Part shown: positions 62,727-64,000 of the stretch, piece by piece
Layout: the number at the start of each line of letters is the position of its first letter
Numbering within the stretch: the first letter of the stretch is position 1
Origin: Streptomyces longwoodensis
GTDB lineage: Bacteria; Actinomycetota; Actinomycetes; Streptomycetales; Streptomycetaceae
Direction of reading: 5' to 3'
DNA: 64,000 nt
Assembly (NCBI RefSeq): GCF_001514125.1
Contig: NZ_KQ948559.1
Location: forward strand, 170,542 to 234,541
Program-made: the position numbers and the translations under genes
Notes under the pieces: model-generated
What the model was told of the DNA's origin: nothing
The model's input: only the letters and a program-made list of their open reading frames with translations
Databases searched by the model: none

Positions 62727-64000
62727 ATGACCACCACCGCCCCCGGCGGCACCGCGGTCGAGCTCGCCATCGGCGGCATGACCTGCGCGTCCTGCGCGGC
62801 GCGCATCGAGAAGAAGCTCAACCGCATGGACGGGGTCACCGCCACCGTCAACTACGCGACGGAGAAGGCGAAGGTGACCCACGCGGACGGGGTGTCCGTC
62901 GCCGACCTGATCGCCACCGTCGAGGCCACCGGGTACACCGCCCGGGAACCCGTCGCGCAGGCACCCGACACCCCGGTCACCGACCCGGTGGACGAACTGC
63001 GGCCGCTGCGCGAGCGGTTGGTCACCGCCGTCGTGCTCGCCGTGCCGGTGATCGCCCTGGCGATGGTCCCGGCGCTCCAGTTCGACAACTGGCAGTGGCT
63101 GTCCCTCACCCTGGCCGCCCCCGTCGTCGCCTACGCCGCCTGGCCGTTCCACCGTGCCGCCTGGACCAACCTGCGCCACGGCGCCGCCACCATGGACACG
63201 CTGATCTCGGTCGGTGTCTCGGCCGCGTTCCTGTGGTCGCTGTGGGCGCTGTTCCTCGGCGACGCGGGCACGCCCGGCATGCGCCACCCCTTCGAACTGA
63301 CCGTGGAGCGCGGCGGCGGCGCCGGGAACCTCTACCTGGAGGCGGCGGCCGGCGTCACCGCGTTCCTCCTCGCCGGGCGCTTCTTCGAGGCCCGCTCCAA
63401 GCGGCGGGCGGGCGCGGCCCTGCGGGCGCTGATGGAACTGGGTGCCAAGGACGTGACGGTGCTCCGCTCGGGCCGCGAAGAGCGGGTACCGGTGACCGAG
63501 TTGAGGACCGGTGACCGCTTCCTCGTCCGGCCCGGCGAGAAGGTCGCCACCGACGGCGTCGTGGTCGAAGGGACCAGTGCCGTGGACGCCTCGATGCTCA
63601 CCGGGGAGTCCGTCCCGGTCGACGTCGCCGTCGGCGACACGATCACCGGCGCCACCGTCAACGCGGGCGGCCGGCTGGTCGTCGAGGCCACCCGGATCGG
63701 CGCCGACACCCAACTCGCCCGCATGGCACGGCTCGTCGAGGACGCGCAGAACGGCAAGGCCGCCGCCCAGCGGCTCGCCGACCGCATCTCCGGCGTCTTC
63801 GTGCCCGTCGTCATCGGGCTCGCGCTCGCCACGCTGGGCTTCTGGCTGGGCAACGGGGCCGGCCCCACCGCCGCGTTCACCGCGGCCGTCGCGGTGCTGA
63901 TCATCGCCTGCCCGTGCGCCCTGGGCCTCGCCACCCCGACCGCCCTCATGGTCGGCACCGGGCGCGGCGCGCAGCTCGGCATCCTCATCAAGGGCCCCGA
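62727..64000 (+). CDS. copA: Copper-translocating P1B-type ATPase, 5' part
   Basis: Truncated by the window end; 424 residues seen. ATG after AGGGAGG. N-terminal heavy-metal-associated domain with GMTCASC (residues about 17-23), then membrane helices including the CPC motif in IIACPCALGLATP near the end. The actuator motif TGES (MLTGESVPV) is present. The phosphorylation site DKTGT would lie beyond the window. It exports Cu(I) from the cytoplasm, driven by ATP. The divergent CsoR-like operators support copper control. Confidence 0.93.
   Translation, partial: MTTTAPGGTAVELAIGGMTCASCAARIEKKLNRMDGVTATVNYATEKAKVTHADGVSVADLIATVEATGYTAREPVAQAPDTPVTDPVDELRPLRERLVTAVVLAVPVIALAMVPALQFDNWQWLSLTLAAPVVAYAAWPFHRAAWTNLRHGAATMDTLISVGVSAAFLWSLWALFLGDAGTPGMRHPFELTVERGGGAGNLYLEAAAGVTAFLLAGRFFEARSKRRAGAALRALMELGAKDVTVLRSGREERVPVTELRTGDRFLVRPGEKVATDGVVVEGTSAVDASMLTGESVPVDVAVGDTITGATVNAGGRLVVEATRIGADTQLARMARLVEDAQNGKAAAQRLADRISGVFVPVVIGLALATLGFWLGNGAGPTAAFTAAVAVLIIACPCALGLATPTALMVGTGRGAQLGILIKGP

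Overview
The window is a contiguous piece of a high-GC actinobacterial chromosome, almost certainly a Streptomyces. Pointers are the very strong G/C bias at third codon positions, frequent GTG starts, a WhiG-type sporulation sigma factor, four tandem type I signal peptidases, an LAETG sortase substrate and a class F-like sortase, and gene order (glnD-ffh, rpsP-rimM-trmD-rplS, whiG, rpsB-tsf-pyrH-frr-cdsA, rlmN) that I recall from Streptomyces chromosomes. No rRNA, tRNA, CRISPR array, insertion sequence or prophage was recognised.

Bases 1-27400 form a conserved core. They hold the 3' end of glnD, SRP GTPase ffh, an FtsH-family protease, a methyltransferase, prolyl-tRNA synthetase, a SprT-like protein, the ribosome-assembly cluster (rpsP, a KH protein, rimM, trmD, rplS), four overlapping signal peptidases with a Nudix gene, then a DUF2469 protein, YraN, ComM-like, DprA and WhiG. 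A TetR regulator and an M23 peptidase converge before rpsB, tsf, pyrH, frr and cdsA. Strong hairpins separate several units.

Bases 27400-34000 are accessory. A minus-strand set (about 32636 to 28000) encodes a GMC-type FAD oxidoreductase, a VioB-like ferritin-fold protein, a dehydrogenase small subunit and an IolE-like inosose dehydratase. This looks like a cyclitol or sugar oxidation module. A secreted SGNH hydrolase lies upstream of it. Bases 34000-39350 carry rlmN and a TPP-riboswitch-controlled thiamine ABC importer (thiBPQ-like) with a strong hairpin between aptamer and first gene.

Bases 39350-48000 hold a wall-anchored LAETG protein, a LOG-family protein, a VOC protein, an ABC exporter-like pair whose ATPase has an aberrant signature motif, and a putrescine/GABA module (aminotransferase, Lrp regulator, divergent aldehyde dehydrogenase). 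Bases 48000-59000 are dominated by two giant secreted proteins: a LamG-fold protein and a 2156-residue RHS/YD-repeat protein. The RHS protein has a variable-looking C-terminal tail, and a small lipoprotein gene overlaps its 3' end. This is the best candidate for an undescribed toxin-immunity pair. Bases 59000-64000 carry a wall-protein/sortase pair, an ECF sigma factor with a membrane partner, a small deoxyribosyltransferase-like protein, and a divergent copper locus (secreted metal-homeostasis protein and CopA-type ATPase) around two CsoR-like palindromes.
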